Shown: positions 21,691 to 34,155 of the stretch, in pieces | How positions within the stretch are numbered: the stretch's first letter is position 1 | Layout: each line of letters opens with the position of its first letter | From: Kryptolebias marmoratus | Taxonomy: Eukaryota > Chordata > Actinopteri > Cyprinodontiformes > Rivulidae | Length of the DNA: 64,000 nt | Direction of reading: 5' to 3' | Assembly: GCF_001649575.2 (NCBI RefSeq) | Contig: NC_051449.1 | Coordinates: 18,226,690 to 18,290,689, forward strand | Notes under the pieces: model-generated | Told to the model about the DNA's origin: nothing | Databases searched by the model: none | What the model saw: only the letters and a program-made list of their open reading frames with translations | Made by a program: the position numbers and the translations under genes

Positions 21691-23747
21691 TGAAAGACGG
21701 TGGTCTGTAGCCATTACTTTCCCTCAGGCCTTTAATTCACAGTTTTCACAAACCATCTTCAGATTACAAGCAGCTGGAACAAGAAATATGTAAGAAAGGG
21801 GAAACTTACCTTGCTACTGTTTTAAGCTCTCGTTAAAGGAGAGGAGTTTTAAGATTTTGTTACAAAATTTAAAATAAACAAAATAAAATCATAAACAAAC
21901 AATAAAGAGAAACAGAAAATCAACACAACAAAAATACAATTCACACCAAAAATTTAGAAGAATAATTGGAGTTTTATCATCAAGTAATTACTTTGAATTA
22001 TCTGAACCAAACTGAATCTGTTGTTTGTCTAATATTCGTATTTCCCTGAATATGATCTTATATGAATGACACCATATTCAGTTTTAAGAACCTGGACGTT
22101 TTTTCCTTAGTCTCATGTGCACAAAAACATCACGTGTCATTATGCAGTGAAGACAAAACTTCTTTTAGTTCGTCTGAAAACTGCCGCTACATTGTACAGT
22201 TTGTTGTTTTTTTTACTGATCTTCAGTCTGTCATACAGCATTTAAACCATTCTGTAAAAGGTCTGTGAATGTCATCAAATGTCCCCTCTCTTTAGTTGTG
22301 AGTGCTGCACATAAGTGTCCTGAAAATGAGTATGACACATATGTTTCTTTTTTTTAATCAATCAAACTGTTACTGTTGCATGTTTGTGTCAGAAACCTGC
22401 AGAACGACCCAATAACACTTTTAAATTTATAATTCTTAGTAAATTCTGTTGGCAGCACTATAAACATTTTAATTTTCACTGAGTTGAATTTGTGTAAATA
22501 TTTTTATATTAAATGTAACAAGGTTAAATGTGGAATGAGGGACACCTTGACCTCGGTGAAACATTTATCGTGTTGCGCCATCTTGTGGTGGAGGATGGTA
22601 ATTGCCCATCAGGAGGATCCACACAGACGCAGTTCACTTTCTGAAATGCAACTGAGAAAATTAACCTGCTGCAAAATGCTTATTGTAGATAGAACGTATT
22701 CATGCGCACAAAATATATCATTTTTAATCTTTGCCACGCCACAAAACCAAAGGAAATCACTGCAGAAGTGTGAACATTGAATGAAATAAAACTTTATTTC
22801 AAGTCAAACATTTTAAATTTAAAACATTTGAATTAAAATACTGGACTGGGGAAAAAGGCATTGTGACATTCGTAAAGTTTTCCTCTTTGTCTGCTGCACT
22901 AATGCCACGCAGCAGGTTTTGGTGGCAGGTTGTGACTGACGCATATTCCCTTTTGGGCCTGTTGCTTTTCAAAGCAAAGTGAGGGCCTGAAGCACGTGAG
23001 AGGGAGAGGAAAGATATGCTGACATGCCTCAGTAATCTCCTGTGGAAAAAAAGGCAGTCGCTCTTTGGACACTCAGTAATTCAACTACATTCAACATGAA
23101 CTACATCTAATAATTTGTCAGTGTTAAACACAGTGGACTATATAAAACAATCAGCTGCAAGCTTTGTGGAAGATCTCCACAGCACCCTTTGTTTGTTTTC
23201 CTTATTGCACTCCATTTTGTGGAGCTTCTTCAAGTTTTACTTCTTTCAGTGTGTTTAAGAACTGCAACAACAGACTGTAAAGCATCTAAGGAAAAAATAA
23301 AGACACCATCCAATCAAAATCAATAAATAGTGGCGGTGATAAAAGGCAAGAATGTTCACATTTGAGAAGATGAAAAAATGAACAGGATTACAGCCACACA
23401 TAGCATAGTGGCTGTTCGTTTACAGTAATAAATGTTTTCATGAATACTGCTCTTATTTTAAGGCTCGCAATCTGCTTAATAATCATTTGTTCAGATAAAA
23501 TACAAATACAGTCATTGGTGACTTTGTGCCAAACGATGTGGTGATTATCTTCAGCAAGAGCACTTATGGTTACCTTTCAGTTCAAAATACTGCCGATCAT
23601 TTCTGACAAGCAAAAATATACCTTCATGTGAGGAATATGGGTGGTTGTCACAGTCTGGTTCTGTTACAGCCGGCAAGACTGAGAACAAAACCATGTAAAG
23701 GCTGTCATAAAGTCCAAATACCTCTGGGTTTTTTTTTTTCTGTCTGA
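21691..23747 (-). other. KLHL40-HHATL intergenic region and HHATL 3' UTR
   Basis: There is no supported exon here. The HHATL 3' UTR probably extends leftward to a minus-strand AATAAA at 22793-22798 (TTTATT on the plus strand), about 950 bases past the stop. A plus-strand AATAAA sits at 22785-22790, almost back-to-back. A CTCF-like motif lies at 22575-22591. Confidence 0.45.
22575..22591 (-). promoter_or_regulatory. CTCF-like motif between KLHL40 and HHATL
   Basis: On the minus strand this reads CCACCACAAGATGGCGC, close to the CTCF core CCASYAGRKGGCRS. Occupancy is not shown by sequence alone. Confidence 0.45.
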
Positions 23748-26700
23748 TTATTCAGCTTTTTCTTTGCCTCCATCCACTGGCTTCACTGGTTCAGGATCAT
23801 CCAGCAGGGCTTGTTGTCGCTCTCTTTCCTTCACCAGCTGCACACCACAGTAGGTCACCAGCAGCACCGACAGTGTGGACAGAGGGAAACCTAACACAGA
23901 AAAAAAGTAGTGCAAACATTGATTAGTTATCTGACCACAGCTACTCATTTGAACAGCCACTTCATTCTGGCAGATCGACAACGAGGCTGCTAAAGTTTTG
24001 TGAGTTTATGCCTGCTGTGACCCACCTTTGAAGATCAGTCTTCTACCAACCATTTTGGCAAAGTCCAAACTGTTCAGGGAGAGAACATTGTAGAGGACAA
24101 TGGCCCAGAAGTTGGCAGCATTGAACACACCCCTGATCCTGCGAGACATGGCTTCCCCCATCGCTCCCTGTAGACACAAAACACACACAGAAGGCGAACA
24201 GTTTATTCTTATCTGGTCACATAAATAAAGAGGCTTACTGCATTCAAACAACTCCAGTTATTTTACTGACTAAAGTGGCTTTTAAAGGAGAGTCCTGTGG
24301 TATGCCAAGAGGGGTATCCTGGTATGATTTCTCACCTCCATGATTGAAAATGGCGGAATGGAGAAGAACTTTGCCACCCACAGCTCAAAGTTGAGGCCGA
24401 AGCAGTTGAAAAACGACCAGATGTAAACAAGCTCACACGGGCCCAGCCACAAGGTGGTGATAGCAAAAGTGCAGATGGTCGCAAGGAGCTCTTTAAAGAT
24501 CTTATCGTGATCCCCACCAATATAGTCATAAACATACCTGCGAAAGGCCAACACAGATTTAACATATCCACGAAGCAAAGTTATCTTCGCCCAGGAGTTC
24601 AAATCTAAACACTTACTTGCACAGCCAGTCATTGATGCCTCTGTCAAAGTGCCTGGAAAATACAGATTTTTTTTTAACAGAATGTTCATCTGTTTTCAAG
24701 GCTCAGCAGTGAGGAGAAAAAATACAAAATGAAAGTAAAGTTATTTACTAATGTTGAACACAACTCGAGCAAATCAAACGTACGTCTCAGCGAAGACGTA
24801 GAGCATGGTGATACACTTGGGAGGCTGAGGGGGATCCAAATGGTCCAGCGTGGCCACAGTGTTAATCACACCAAACATTACAGCTGCTTTTATCCAATCA
24901 TACACCAGGTTGGAGTACGCCAGTCCAGCTGTAAAGTACGGGAATAAAAACAGAAGCTGATAACTCAGTGAATATATTTCTAGTCTCCTTTTTGATAACA
25001 AAGCTGATTGTGCAGTGATGAAGAAATGAAGCAAGTACTGGAGATTTATAACTATCAGAGCAGGAAGTAACAATGCTATGACTACATGAATACTGTTTAG
25101 ACCATCTTTGATAACCTAACTGTTTGTATTTCTTCTAGTTTTTCAGGCATTACAATGAATGTCTGCCATTAACAAAATGCCTCAAGTAAAAGTTAAATCT
25201 TTTACCAGCTGTTTGCTAAAAAAGTGTAACATAGTTTTTTCACTGCATTTTTATCCTTAAAATAATATTACAATATTAGACAAGACATCAAAAGTGAATT
25301 TGAACAGAATCCACAGTTTCAACAACTAAAGCAAAAGCTAAGAGACGCTCCAGGTTAACAGTTGTTCGCTCACCCAGACACCAGTCAGAAAGCTTGGAGG
25401 TCAGCTTCATGTCGCTGGGTATGGTTAGGATGTACAGATAGTGGAAGAAGACATCCACCACCAGAATAACTCCCAGGTGCAACAAGGCCTTGGTGGTGAT
25501 GTTCCACATCTCCCTTTCCTTTCGGGTTAACTGAGTGTTGTTTGCCTGTGGAATATAATGTGATAATGTGATAATGTGAGCGAACACCTAAATCTCTGCT
25601 TCAAAGTTACTGTGTGGAACTCAGTCAGGACTGGGATGTAGGACTCCCATGGTTACTGTTGTACAGGAGAGGACTGGATTTAGTCTCAGTGAGTTAGTGT
25701 TTGTGCGTGGGCCACTAACTCTACTCCTCAGTCTGAACCTGATCGATTTTATTACACAGGTTACACAACTGTGGAGAGGGCTAATAAAAATCCAGCTTCC
25801 TCTCAACAAAAAACAGAAAATGTTTGTGATTGTAAGGTTAAAGGTCACTAATTTAGTCCAGGTGTTCAAGTTCTGGCTGTTTCCACTTCCTGGGATCCGT
25901 TTTTCAGGCAAGGTTCTATGGTCTATATACAGATGTGTGTCAGCTTTCTGAGCTGAACAATTAGTTAGCAACACCAGATGACAAAAAACAAACTCAGCTT
26001 TGCCAAGTTAATCTGCTTAACCATATTGCTCAAGGGTTATGGAGTCTTGTGAAACGCGGGAAGTGTGCCACAGCATACTATTAAACCAGTGTTAGTAGCA
26101 GATGCTACCTCCGCCAAGGAGGTTATGTTTTTGTTTGTTTGTTTGTCTGTCTGTTAGCAAGATTACATAAAACTAACAATGAACAGACTTGGATGACATT
26201 TTCAGGAAATATTTGGGTTGTCACAAAAAAAAAACCATTCATTAAACTTTGATGGTGATCCAGATTGCACTTTTTTTATTGATGCTATGCCTTGGCGGAG
26301 GTTTGTGCTCTGAGTGCTTCTAGTTACTACAGTTTCCATCAGAGATTTTGAACAAAGGTATGTCCACTGACGGATCTGTTGAAAGTCAAAGCTAAGTATG
26401 TCCGGTCAGCTTCACGTCAAACCATTAAAACCATTCTGGGTTCTCCTCCTGTCACCCTGCATGGACCGTCCGTTTGAGTGATTCAGCTGCAGGTGCTTTG
26501 CTGCTTCATTGTGATCATAGTGGGGATTGAACATCCTGGGAGCTTTTTCTTCATGAAATATAACTCTATCAGCTGGATTATTCAGTCATTGACAAAGAAA
26601 CACATGCTCTTGTGTGGAATCCACAACATTTTCAACATTTTGCCCTTCATGTTGAGTCCTCTGCTCCTATAACTTTCTTGAGCTCATTGCATTGTCCCAG

Positions 26701-28693
26701 TGGCAGACTTATGTGGTGGTTTTTGTTATTGGAGTGTTTTTGTTTAGATATTTGCCACATTAAAAGCATTTAAAACATTGTGGTGGATGCTTTGTAATAT
26801 CCACCCCTGTATGCTCCTCTGTTTGTTCTTTTTTTTTAAACTCTTTTGTCTTTAAATTGCCTCCCCAGGCACTAGGAGTTGCTGGTGTACAGGATGAACC
26901 TGATGGGTAGCTAGTACAGGTTACTGAAAGATTTGTGAGTTTGGTTCAAAATGTTAAGACTGCAAATTAAGTATAAAGTGACATATTGACAAACCTTTGT
27001 AAATTTGCCATTGAATCCCTGAATTCAATTTTTTAAAGGGGTGGAGGTGATAATCAGATGAACTGATTATACAAGTTAATTTTTACTTTCTATAAAATGA
27101 CTTTTTTTGAACTTGCCACCTCGTATTGTGTCCATCTTTTGTTACAGTTTTTGAGTCAGTCAGTAACATTTACACAGAGGACACAAAGTGCCTCTTAGTC
27201 AGTGACATCCACCAAGTTTTTAAACACTGTTTGTTTTTGAAACCTCACCTGGGCGTGATAGCGATCGAAAGTCATAATAGGTCCGAAGAAGAAGAAGGGG
27301 AGGTAAAAGTTGTATTTCAGGAGGTCGGAGAATGTGTAGTTGCCGTCCTTCCTCTCACAGTTCTCTAACGCAAAACTCATACAGCGCATGATGCTGAAGC
27401 CACAGCCTCCATAGAACAGGATGTCTTGCAGGTCAAAAGAACCCGTCACCAAGTTCTCCTACAGGAAGGATGAGTCATAAAATTACAGTACACATATACA
27501 TACTGAACAGCTAAATTATTTTCATGTGTGACAGCATGTTGCTCTGTCTTCTGTTAAATTAGACACAGAGAATATACAGTGAAGGATAGACATGAAGGAA
27601 TCACCCACTCACCTGCCAGGAGTTATAGGGCTCCAGCTTGATGGAGGCCAGCGTGCTCAGGCCTGCAGCGAAGCACATCCACTTCTTCTTGACCAGAGCG
27701 ACGCTGTAGAGAATGATGCAGTGAGACAGAACCAGAGCCATGAAGGTCCAGCCCATCGTGATCAGAACCGCCAAACCGCCATATACTGCAAAGATCAGGG
27801 ATCTGTGCTGTGGGTAAAAAGAAGCCAGCGTTAGCGTGACGGCCTGAAAAGAATTATCTCTTCATTTAACGCAGCAATAGGAACAACAATGTTAGTACAG
27901 TGGCACTGTTTTAATACCAACGCTGGAAATATTGTACATTAGAATGACTACTGGCCTTAAATCACAAAACACATGACAAAAGTTAGAATTTTCACAAGTT
28001 TATTAAAGTTACATCCATCTATATCAAGCTTCGTTGTAGACATACAAGACAAAAGCCATGTTTCAAGCATAATGAACTGCTTTAAATATATCAGTAAATT
28101 AAAAAAAAACAACATAACAGCTGCAACCAACAAACTAAATCTCAGCTGAACAAACGGCAGCTCATGCATGAAGTGAACCATGTGTTAGACCTTGGATTAT
28201 AATTACAATGCTGTTATTAGACGTGCACATTATATCAAAATTGTATTTATTTTGCAATATCAATGTTTCCAAACCAATATTAAAAAGGATTTCAATGAAC
28301 TGCAGACCCAAACTGCATCCCAAAAATAGATACATGGCCATCAGATGGACCTCCACTTCCCTAAAAGCCCACAGTCAGCACATGGAGAGAGCTGTGAGCA
28401 TTGTGATGACAGAATATGTATTATATTGTCATTGCAACAATATTATTGCATTGTATGTTTTCCTAATATTGTGCAGCCCTATTGTTATGAGACTTAAATG
28501 TAAGGGTGTTTCACAATTAACGGATTGTAATTATTTACATAACCTAGAGCCCATTGGTTCATCTCTATAGGGTCATTTTGCATGTCATAACAAATCTGAT
28601 GGATTTACCTGACTGAAGTGAAGTTTGTGTTCATTCGCACATGCAATACACCCTCATTTGCATACAGCACATGTACAAGAAGCTCACACAGCA

Positions 28694-28742
<49 letters not shown>

Positions 28743-30744
28743 AGCCAAAAATGCATGCAGTTATAATGATAAAAGTGTGCAATCCCCCACACATTCACAG
28801 CAACTCCTTTTCTCTAAGACACACACCTTCGGTGCTGCCACGGTAAATATCTTAGCAAAGATCACATGACCAGCGAGAGCAAAAAGGATGTGATTGCGGA
28901 ATGTAGAAAACCACATCACCCACTCGAAGTCTGCAACATCCTGTTACAAAGAAAGGCACGTTAGTAATGCTTCATACCATTTGTTTATGGCTACGTTTGT
29001 TTATAAGGAATCACATAAAAAACTTACCATTTTCCTGCCAAAGTAATGCCATCCTGGTTTCACACTTTCTTTGAATGCCTTTCTGTTTACATTCTCTAAA
29101 TAAAGGAGAAATAACAGGATAATTACCAAGCAAAATGTGTGTATTTGTAAACAGAGACGTATGTTTAATCAGTATTTCAAATTATGGCTAAAATTTCCAA
29201 AGCTGCTACTGAGAAATGTGGAATTCAGGCTTTAGGCAGCTTTCGCTTTTTTAGCTGTTTTAATAATCTCACTACTCCTTTCCAAACAAATGATCCTGCA
29301 TGTATTGACTATTTTAAAAGCTTTGCTCTGAATATTGGATTATCCACAGTGTGAATTTAGTGTGTGTAAGCTCATTTTGTTCATCTGATGATATCAAACA
29401 TTACATAACACACTTGTGGCACAGCTTTCTATTTTTAAGGCTAAAATCTACAATTGTAAAGTCAAAGTCTTGTTAAAGCAAAGCAATTTTCTGTGCAGCT
29501 TAAACAAAACGCCACAACGTGCATTAAAATTAAACAAACACAAGACAAATGCTGAGGCGTCCAATGCGCAGCAACAAATGATTGACAGGCACCCCCGCAG
29601 AAGCCCCCACAGCTTCGCCTGGTTACAGTAACAGCAGTGAAAAAAAGGACTTTATAATGTGAGGGCAGGTCAGGGAAAAGCTCTTACTTCTGGGAACGCA
29701 GCCAAACGTCTATTAGCAGTATACAGTGTGACTGTGGCCATACGGGCATGGACTTTAAAACGGCCCAAAGATGGGAGATTTTCAAGAGACAGAGAGTAAG
29801 CCACTCGGGAAGACAGCGGAAAAAAGATGACAGGCAGAAGGACTCTGTCAGGCCCATCTGACAGCACAGACTGTGACAAACAGTACCAGCCACCAGATTA
29901 CACTCTGCCCAGTCAGATCAACAGAATCTGCAGAGCCTACTTAAAGCATTTCAGAGTCTGAAGAAATGCCAAACCCTGAACACATTTATGGAAAATCAGC
30001 TACAGTGGGTTTAGGTTTAGTTTAATATTAGTTATTATGAGACAAGGCAATATGATATGATGCAAAAAGAACATGATATATGGCAGACAAAATGTGAAAT
30101 TATGATATGATATGATATGATATGATATGATATGATATGATATGATATGATATGATATGATATGATATGATATGATATGGTACTTGGTGCAGTCCCAGTT
30201 GGCTAATGTGTTTCGTAGTGTGAAATGTCACAATCAAAGGAAAAGTGAGGAAGTGAGTAGATTGTCTTTAACTGTCTTTAGAATAATAACGTCCTCAGTT
30301 TAATCAAATTACTTAGTTTAATCCTATTCCTTCGAGAAAGATGACCTCCTTTTATTCTGCTCAGTGCACTACATATTTTTAAATTGAGCCCAGTAACAGA
30401 TGAAGACCCACTTTTTGAACTGGACACATTTTTATTTTACAGAGATTTCAGTCATTTTTACTGCAGTCCTTTTGCTCATAAGCTAAGACAGCTTTTCCAA
30501 AAGTGTCCATTCATTCAGACCTCTTGGGAACAGACACCAAAACCTTTTAAGATCGGACTAGTTTTTATTTTTGTTTCTTCTTTTACACCGACAGCATGCA
30601 GGTGCTTTGGACGTGTCTTGAAAGGGGTGCTCACTCACCACTTGAGGCTTCGAATATCCAACTGCCTGCCCATATCAGTGCCCCTGCGAGCACAGCAGAG
30701 TAGAGATAGAGCTCATATCTGGGGAGAGCAGCCTTGATCCCCAT
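23748..30744 (-). CDS. hhatl: Hedgehog acyltransferase-like protein (MBOAT family, GUP1-like)
   Basis: Eleven coding exons on the minus strand: 30744-30639, 29095-29028, 28940-28827, 27807-27613, 27458-27249, 25545-25374, 24928-24784, 24652-24617, 24537-24336, 24167-24026, 23890-23748. They give 510 aa with every phase matching; human HHATL is about 504 aa. Recognisable stretches include [16 protein letters not shown] at the N-terminus, [47 protein letters not shown] and [12 protein letters not shown]. It is a multi-pass ER membrane protein. HHATL is described as a muscle-enriched relative of HHAT that interferes with Hedgehog palmitoylation. At about residue 380 the text reads TTLWLGP, with Leu where catalytic MBOATs have His, in line with loss of acyltransferase activity. 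The C-terminus is charged ([11 protein letters not shown]). Confidence 0.96.
26105..26323. mobile_element. Short inverted-repeat element (CTCCGCCAAGG type) in HHATL intron
   Basis: The left end CCTCCGCCAAGGAGGTTATG and the right end GCCTTGGCGGAGGTTTGTGC face each other about 190 bases apart, around an AT-rich non-coding core. This is a familiar teleost non-autonomous repeat. It lies in the HHATL intron between exons 27458-27249 and 25545-25374. Confidence 0.65.
28696..28740. repeat. (TA)n microsatellite in HHATL intron
   Basis: About 21 TA units, ending roughly 87 bases from the donor side of exon 28940-28827. Confidence 0.97.
30093..30180. repeat. (TATGA)n pentanucleotide array in HHATL intron 1
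   Basis: About 16 near-perfect tandem TATGA units at 30101-30179, preceded by diverged copies from about 30050. It lies in the first coding intron of HHATL. Confidence 0.95.
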
Positions 30745-30764
30745 GGTGAATCTGTTTCCAGGAA

Positions 30765-31885
30765 GCCTAAAAGGGTTGAAAAGCAGATTCAGCACACAAT
30801 GTTAGATCTGTCTGAAAGCAACCAACTTAAATATGCACATATATGGATTTAGCCACGGAGGGATCACATTCTGAAGCAAGACAGTTACAGGCTTTTCTGA
30901 GTCAGATAGGTTTCACATATCACTGGTATTCTGGAGGAAATTGTCTGTGATAGTTCGGGTTGAAAGCAGTCAGTATCATTTACATATTGTAGATATTCTT
31001 GGTAATAATAAATCATTTCATGCCCAGCAGTAAAAGGCAGATATTTACTTCAAATCATGTGGTAGGCCAATCACTGATATATAATCCTCATGCCAGATGA
31101 AGACTGTTTTTATTTCAGCTTATTATTTATGAATGTTTTTTACGAGAAGGTACTTTACGAATAAGCCTTTAGGAACATTGACTTAAATAGGACTGCAGAG
31201 CTCTGGCTCCTCGGAATCAGCACCGTCAGCTGCGCAACCCTACCTCTCCTTCCTATTATAGCTCTCGCAGTTGGTCTGCATACGGCGGGGCAGCTGCACT
31301 GCTATGTGATCTGAAGACAGGGAACTCACTGCACAGAATAATTAGCACTGGCTGGAATGACCAAGAATGGCGCACGGGAGAAAGAAACGCACACGGGTCG
31401 TTACTTCGCGGGCGCACAATAGCGCACTGGCACAAGTGTGTGCGTCAGGTTCGTGCGGCGCACCGAGATGAAGTTAAAGGAGTTGGACTAAACAAATAAA
31501 TATATAAACAAAGTCTGCTGTGCTCAAGCCAAGCTGTAACCATGGTTCTGCGGGACTCCGGCAAAGCGTCCTGCATGCACAATCAGTTTGGACACGCTCG
31601 AGGCTTCCCTCCCCATCAACCCCCCCTTTTGTAAAGAAAAATAAAAGCAAATCTTGTTTCCACTAACCTCGTTCCCGCTGCGCGCAGTCGGTGTCAGGGC
31701 AGGGCTCGGCAACAAAGAGATGAAGCTACAGGGAAGAAAATAAAAAAAAAATTAAAAAAACAAAAAAACAAGTGGCAGCAACAGCAGGTTCACTAACTCA
31801 TCCGTCCCTGTGCGGGCTTCCCTCTCCCTGCAATCACCAGCCAGGGCCAGTCAGGATGTTGCGGGCTCAACGAGAGGAGGAGGAG
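30765..31885 (-). promoter_or_regulatory. HHATL 5' UTR, first intron and probable promoter
   Basis: Upstream of the HHATL ATG (30744) a splice acceptor (TTTTAG then GCTTCC on the minus strand, near 30767) implies a separate 5' non-coding exon. A suitable donor (CGAG then GTTAGT) ends an exon at 31668. A TATA-like ATAAATAT lies on the minus strand near 31906-31914, which would place the start near 31880. Exon boundaries and start are inferred from motifs only. Confidence 0.45.
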
Positions 31886-32419
31886 GAGGAAGAGGAGGAG
31901 GGGGATATATTTATCCTTCAATACAGCACTGCAGTGAGGGGTGGTCCACAGCAGTGCACAGTGGTTTCATATGTGAACGGGAAAAGCAGCATCACACCGG
32001 CACTGTTTAAATTGATGATCTAATTAGATTAAAGGTCTAACAGCTGCATTAGAATAAAAACAAAGAAAACAGATCATTACAAAAACAAACATCAGCGTCT
32101 AACGTGTTATTTTGCGTCTTTCCTGGTTGTTTTTATATCTCAGCTCGATCATGTCTGCACATTTATGCAGCAGTTTAGTTAGTTTTTAGGATCTTTGCTT
32201 CTCTCAAAGACTGTTTGGTGTTTTGGTTTTCCTGTCTGGTCGTTTCTCGTCTAGGTTTCTTTGTTTTTCTTTTGTATAAATGGTATTAATGTTGGTTTAT
32301 TTGTTTCTCGTTTCAGTCAGGGATTACTGTGGGCCTTATATTCACTTGTATATAAATATATGAATATAAAACAACTTGGGACTCAGGGACATAATGATAT
32401 AGGACCTATATAGAACACG

Positions 32420-32870
32420 ATAAATGATTCACAATCCTTGAACTTTTCTAGATTTTTGTGACTTTACAACCACAAACTTTAAAATATTTTACAGTGGCTT
32501 TATGTAATAAATCAACAAAAACTGGTGGATTAAGTGGAGGAAAAACAATACATGTTTTCAAAATTATTATTATTTTTTAATCAAATCATATCCATGTGTT
32601 AAAGCTGGTAGAGGCAAACCCCCAAAAGACCTGCAGCTGGAACTGCAGCAAAAGGTGGTCCTACAAAGTAATGACTCCAGGGGGGTGCTGACTACAAATC
32701 CACGCAGCACTTTTCAGCTTTTTTTATTTTTAAGACAGACTGAAAAACCTTTTCCCTCCACTTCACAGTTATGCACTACTTTGTGTCAGCCTATCAGATA
32801 AAAATACTAAGAGGTCTGTGGCTGTAACATGACAAAATGTGGAAAAATCACAGGGTGATAGCTGCCAAAC
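32420..32870. mobile_element. Internally deleted Tc1-like element
   Basis: The left end (CCTTGAACTTTTCTAGATTT, then GTGACTTTACAACCACAAAC, then a TTTATGTAATAAATCAAC-like block) and the right end (GGCTGTAACATGACAAAATG, then TGGAAAAATCACAGGGTGA) match in inverted orientation the ends of a common fish Tc1-like transposon. Its centre retains wording such as GCTGGAACTGCAGCAAAAGG. It is too short and too broken to code for transposase. Confidence 0.65.
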
Positions 32871-33265
32871 AACCATAAATCTACCCAAAAATGGTCCTTT
32901 GAGCCACATAACAAATCTTGTCAGTATCATAACTGTCCCACATTAAGTGTCTAAAGTGATTTAAACTACATTCAAATGTGTTACTGTCCAATAAACTGAT
33001 AAACCTTCACAAGTCACCAAAATTTAAGAATAAAAGAAAAAATCTAGATCAAAAATGAAAAGTTCAAACTGCTAAGATGGACCATACAAAGGCAGAATAA
33101 GATAAATAAAATCAAAATAACAAGAAGTTTCCTAAAAAAAACATTATTAGAGGAGGTAAAAATGTCTGAGCATCATCTCTTAAAAGTCTCAGTTATGTAA
33201 CTTAGAAAACTAGTCTTTTTTATTTTAAAGGCTCTATTGTCTCTAAAGCCTTTCTTTAATTTCGA

Positions 33266-33279
33266 CACCAGGTGGCGCT
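33266..33279 (+). promoter_or_regulatory. CTCF-like motif between HHATL and CTDSPL
   Basis: Plus-strand CACCAGGTGGCGCT matches the CTCF core in forward orientation, pointing into CTDSPL. Its use is not shown by sequence alone. Confidence 0.45.
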
Positions 33280-33439
33280 CCAGGCTCGTTAAAAAAATGC
33301 TCCCCAACCGAGCAGCAAGCCCTCGCAGAGGTTACGAGTTTAGGAAGTATTAGCTCCATGACTGGTTGTGTTTTAGACTGAATGTGCGGCTCGTCTCCCA
33401 GCCCGTGGCGGTAAATAAAGCGCACCGTGTCGCGCTTTA

Positions 33440-34155
33440 GCTCCAGTTCCTGGGAGTTATAAACTGTTGCTCGCGGCGCGCAGCTCGGCCAGCTGCTCGG
33501 AGTTGTGCAACGCGAGTCTGAGTTGCCTGGGGAGGAATCCGTCGGAGGAAACCAGCCGCCCCCTCCCACCCTCAACGCCCCCGCTTCAGATGGGACTCAA
33601 AATACATAAAGCCTCCATGTTGCACAGGGAAATGCAGGGCCAGCAGATGTGAAACGTCTCCCGAAAGTGCGCGCCTCCTCGGACGCCGAGCAGCTCCCCG
33701 CGGGGCTTTAATGCGCGGTTTTGGACGCGAACGGTTCTCCGAGCGGGTTTTTCGGCGTCGGTTCCGGACGCGGCGGCCTCCCTTGGCTGGACGAACGGAG
33801 CTTCGGAGCTAACTGGCTAATCCAGTCTGCTTCATAACTTCACTTAGTTAGCATTAACGCTAGGTTCTGGCTGTTTTTTTGTTTTTGTTTTTTTAATATA
33901 TAAACCGAAGGGCTCCCGGAGTTGCCCGCAGACACTCGTTTGTAGCGATGATATATTTAGGAAAGCCATAGATGACAGCTCTTCGCTGGCCTCCAGTCAC
34001 CACCGTGCTAGCTGGCTGGCTACCGCCGCTGCCACAACCCTTCGCCTCGGACAGTTTCCTGGCTTTGTGGCCAAGCTGCTCCCCTTCGTCTTAGGCTGCT
34101 AGCAAGCGAAGCGAGCGCGTTACTACGACTAAAACGGGAATAACCAGCAGTCTCA
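33440..34155 (+). promoter_or_regulatory. CpG-rich CTDSPL promoter and 5' UTR
   Basis: CpG dinucleotides are far denser here than in the AT-rich surroundings (for example 33660-33790), and the density continues through the first coding exon to about 34330. No TATA box was seen. This is the layout of a broadly expressed CpG-island gene. The transcription start cannot be fixed from sequence. Confidence 0.6.

Larger units (their letters stand above)
31920..33440. other. HHATL-CTDSPL divergent intergenic region
   Basis: No gene is supported. It holds a Tc1-like remnant (32420-32870) and a CTCF-like motif (33266-33279), and then grades into a CpG-rich block toward CTDSPL. Confidence 0.5.

Noticed and set aside
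27592..27834. Plus-strand open frame opposite HHATL exon 27807-27613
   Set aside because: It is the antisense of a conserved membrane exon; the low-complexity product has no family match.
28618..28869. Open frame rich in Ile-Tyr repeats
   Set aside because: It is created by the (TA)n microsatellite.
33243..33652. Open frames in the CpG-rich block before CTDSPL
   Set aside because: GC-rich, stop-poor promoter sequence; the frames overlap on both strands without conserved motifs or splice signals.
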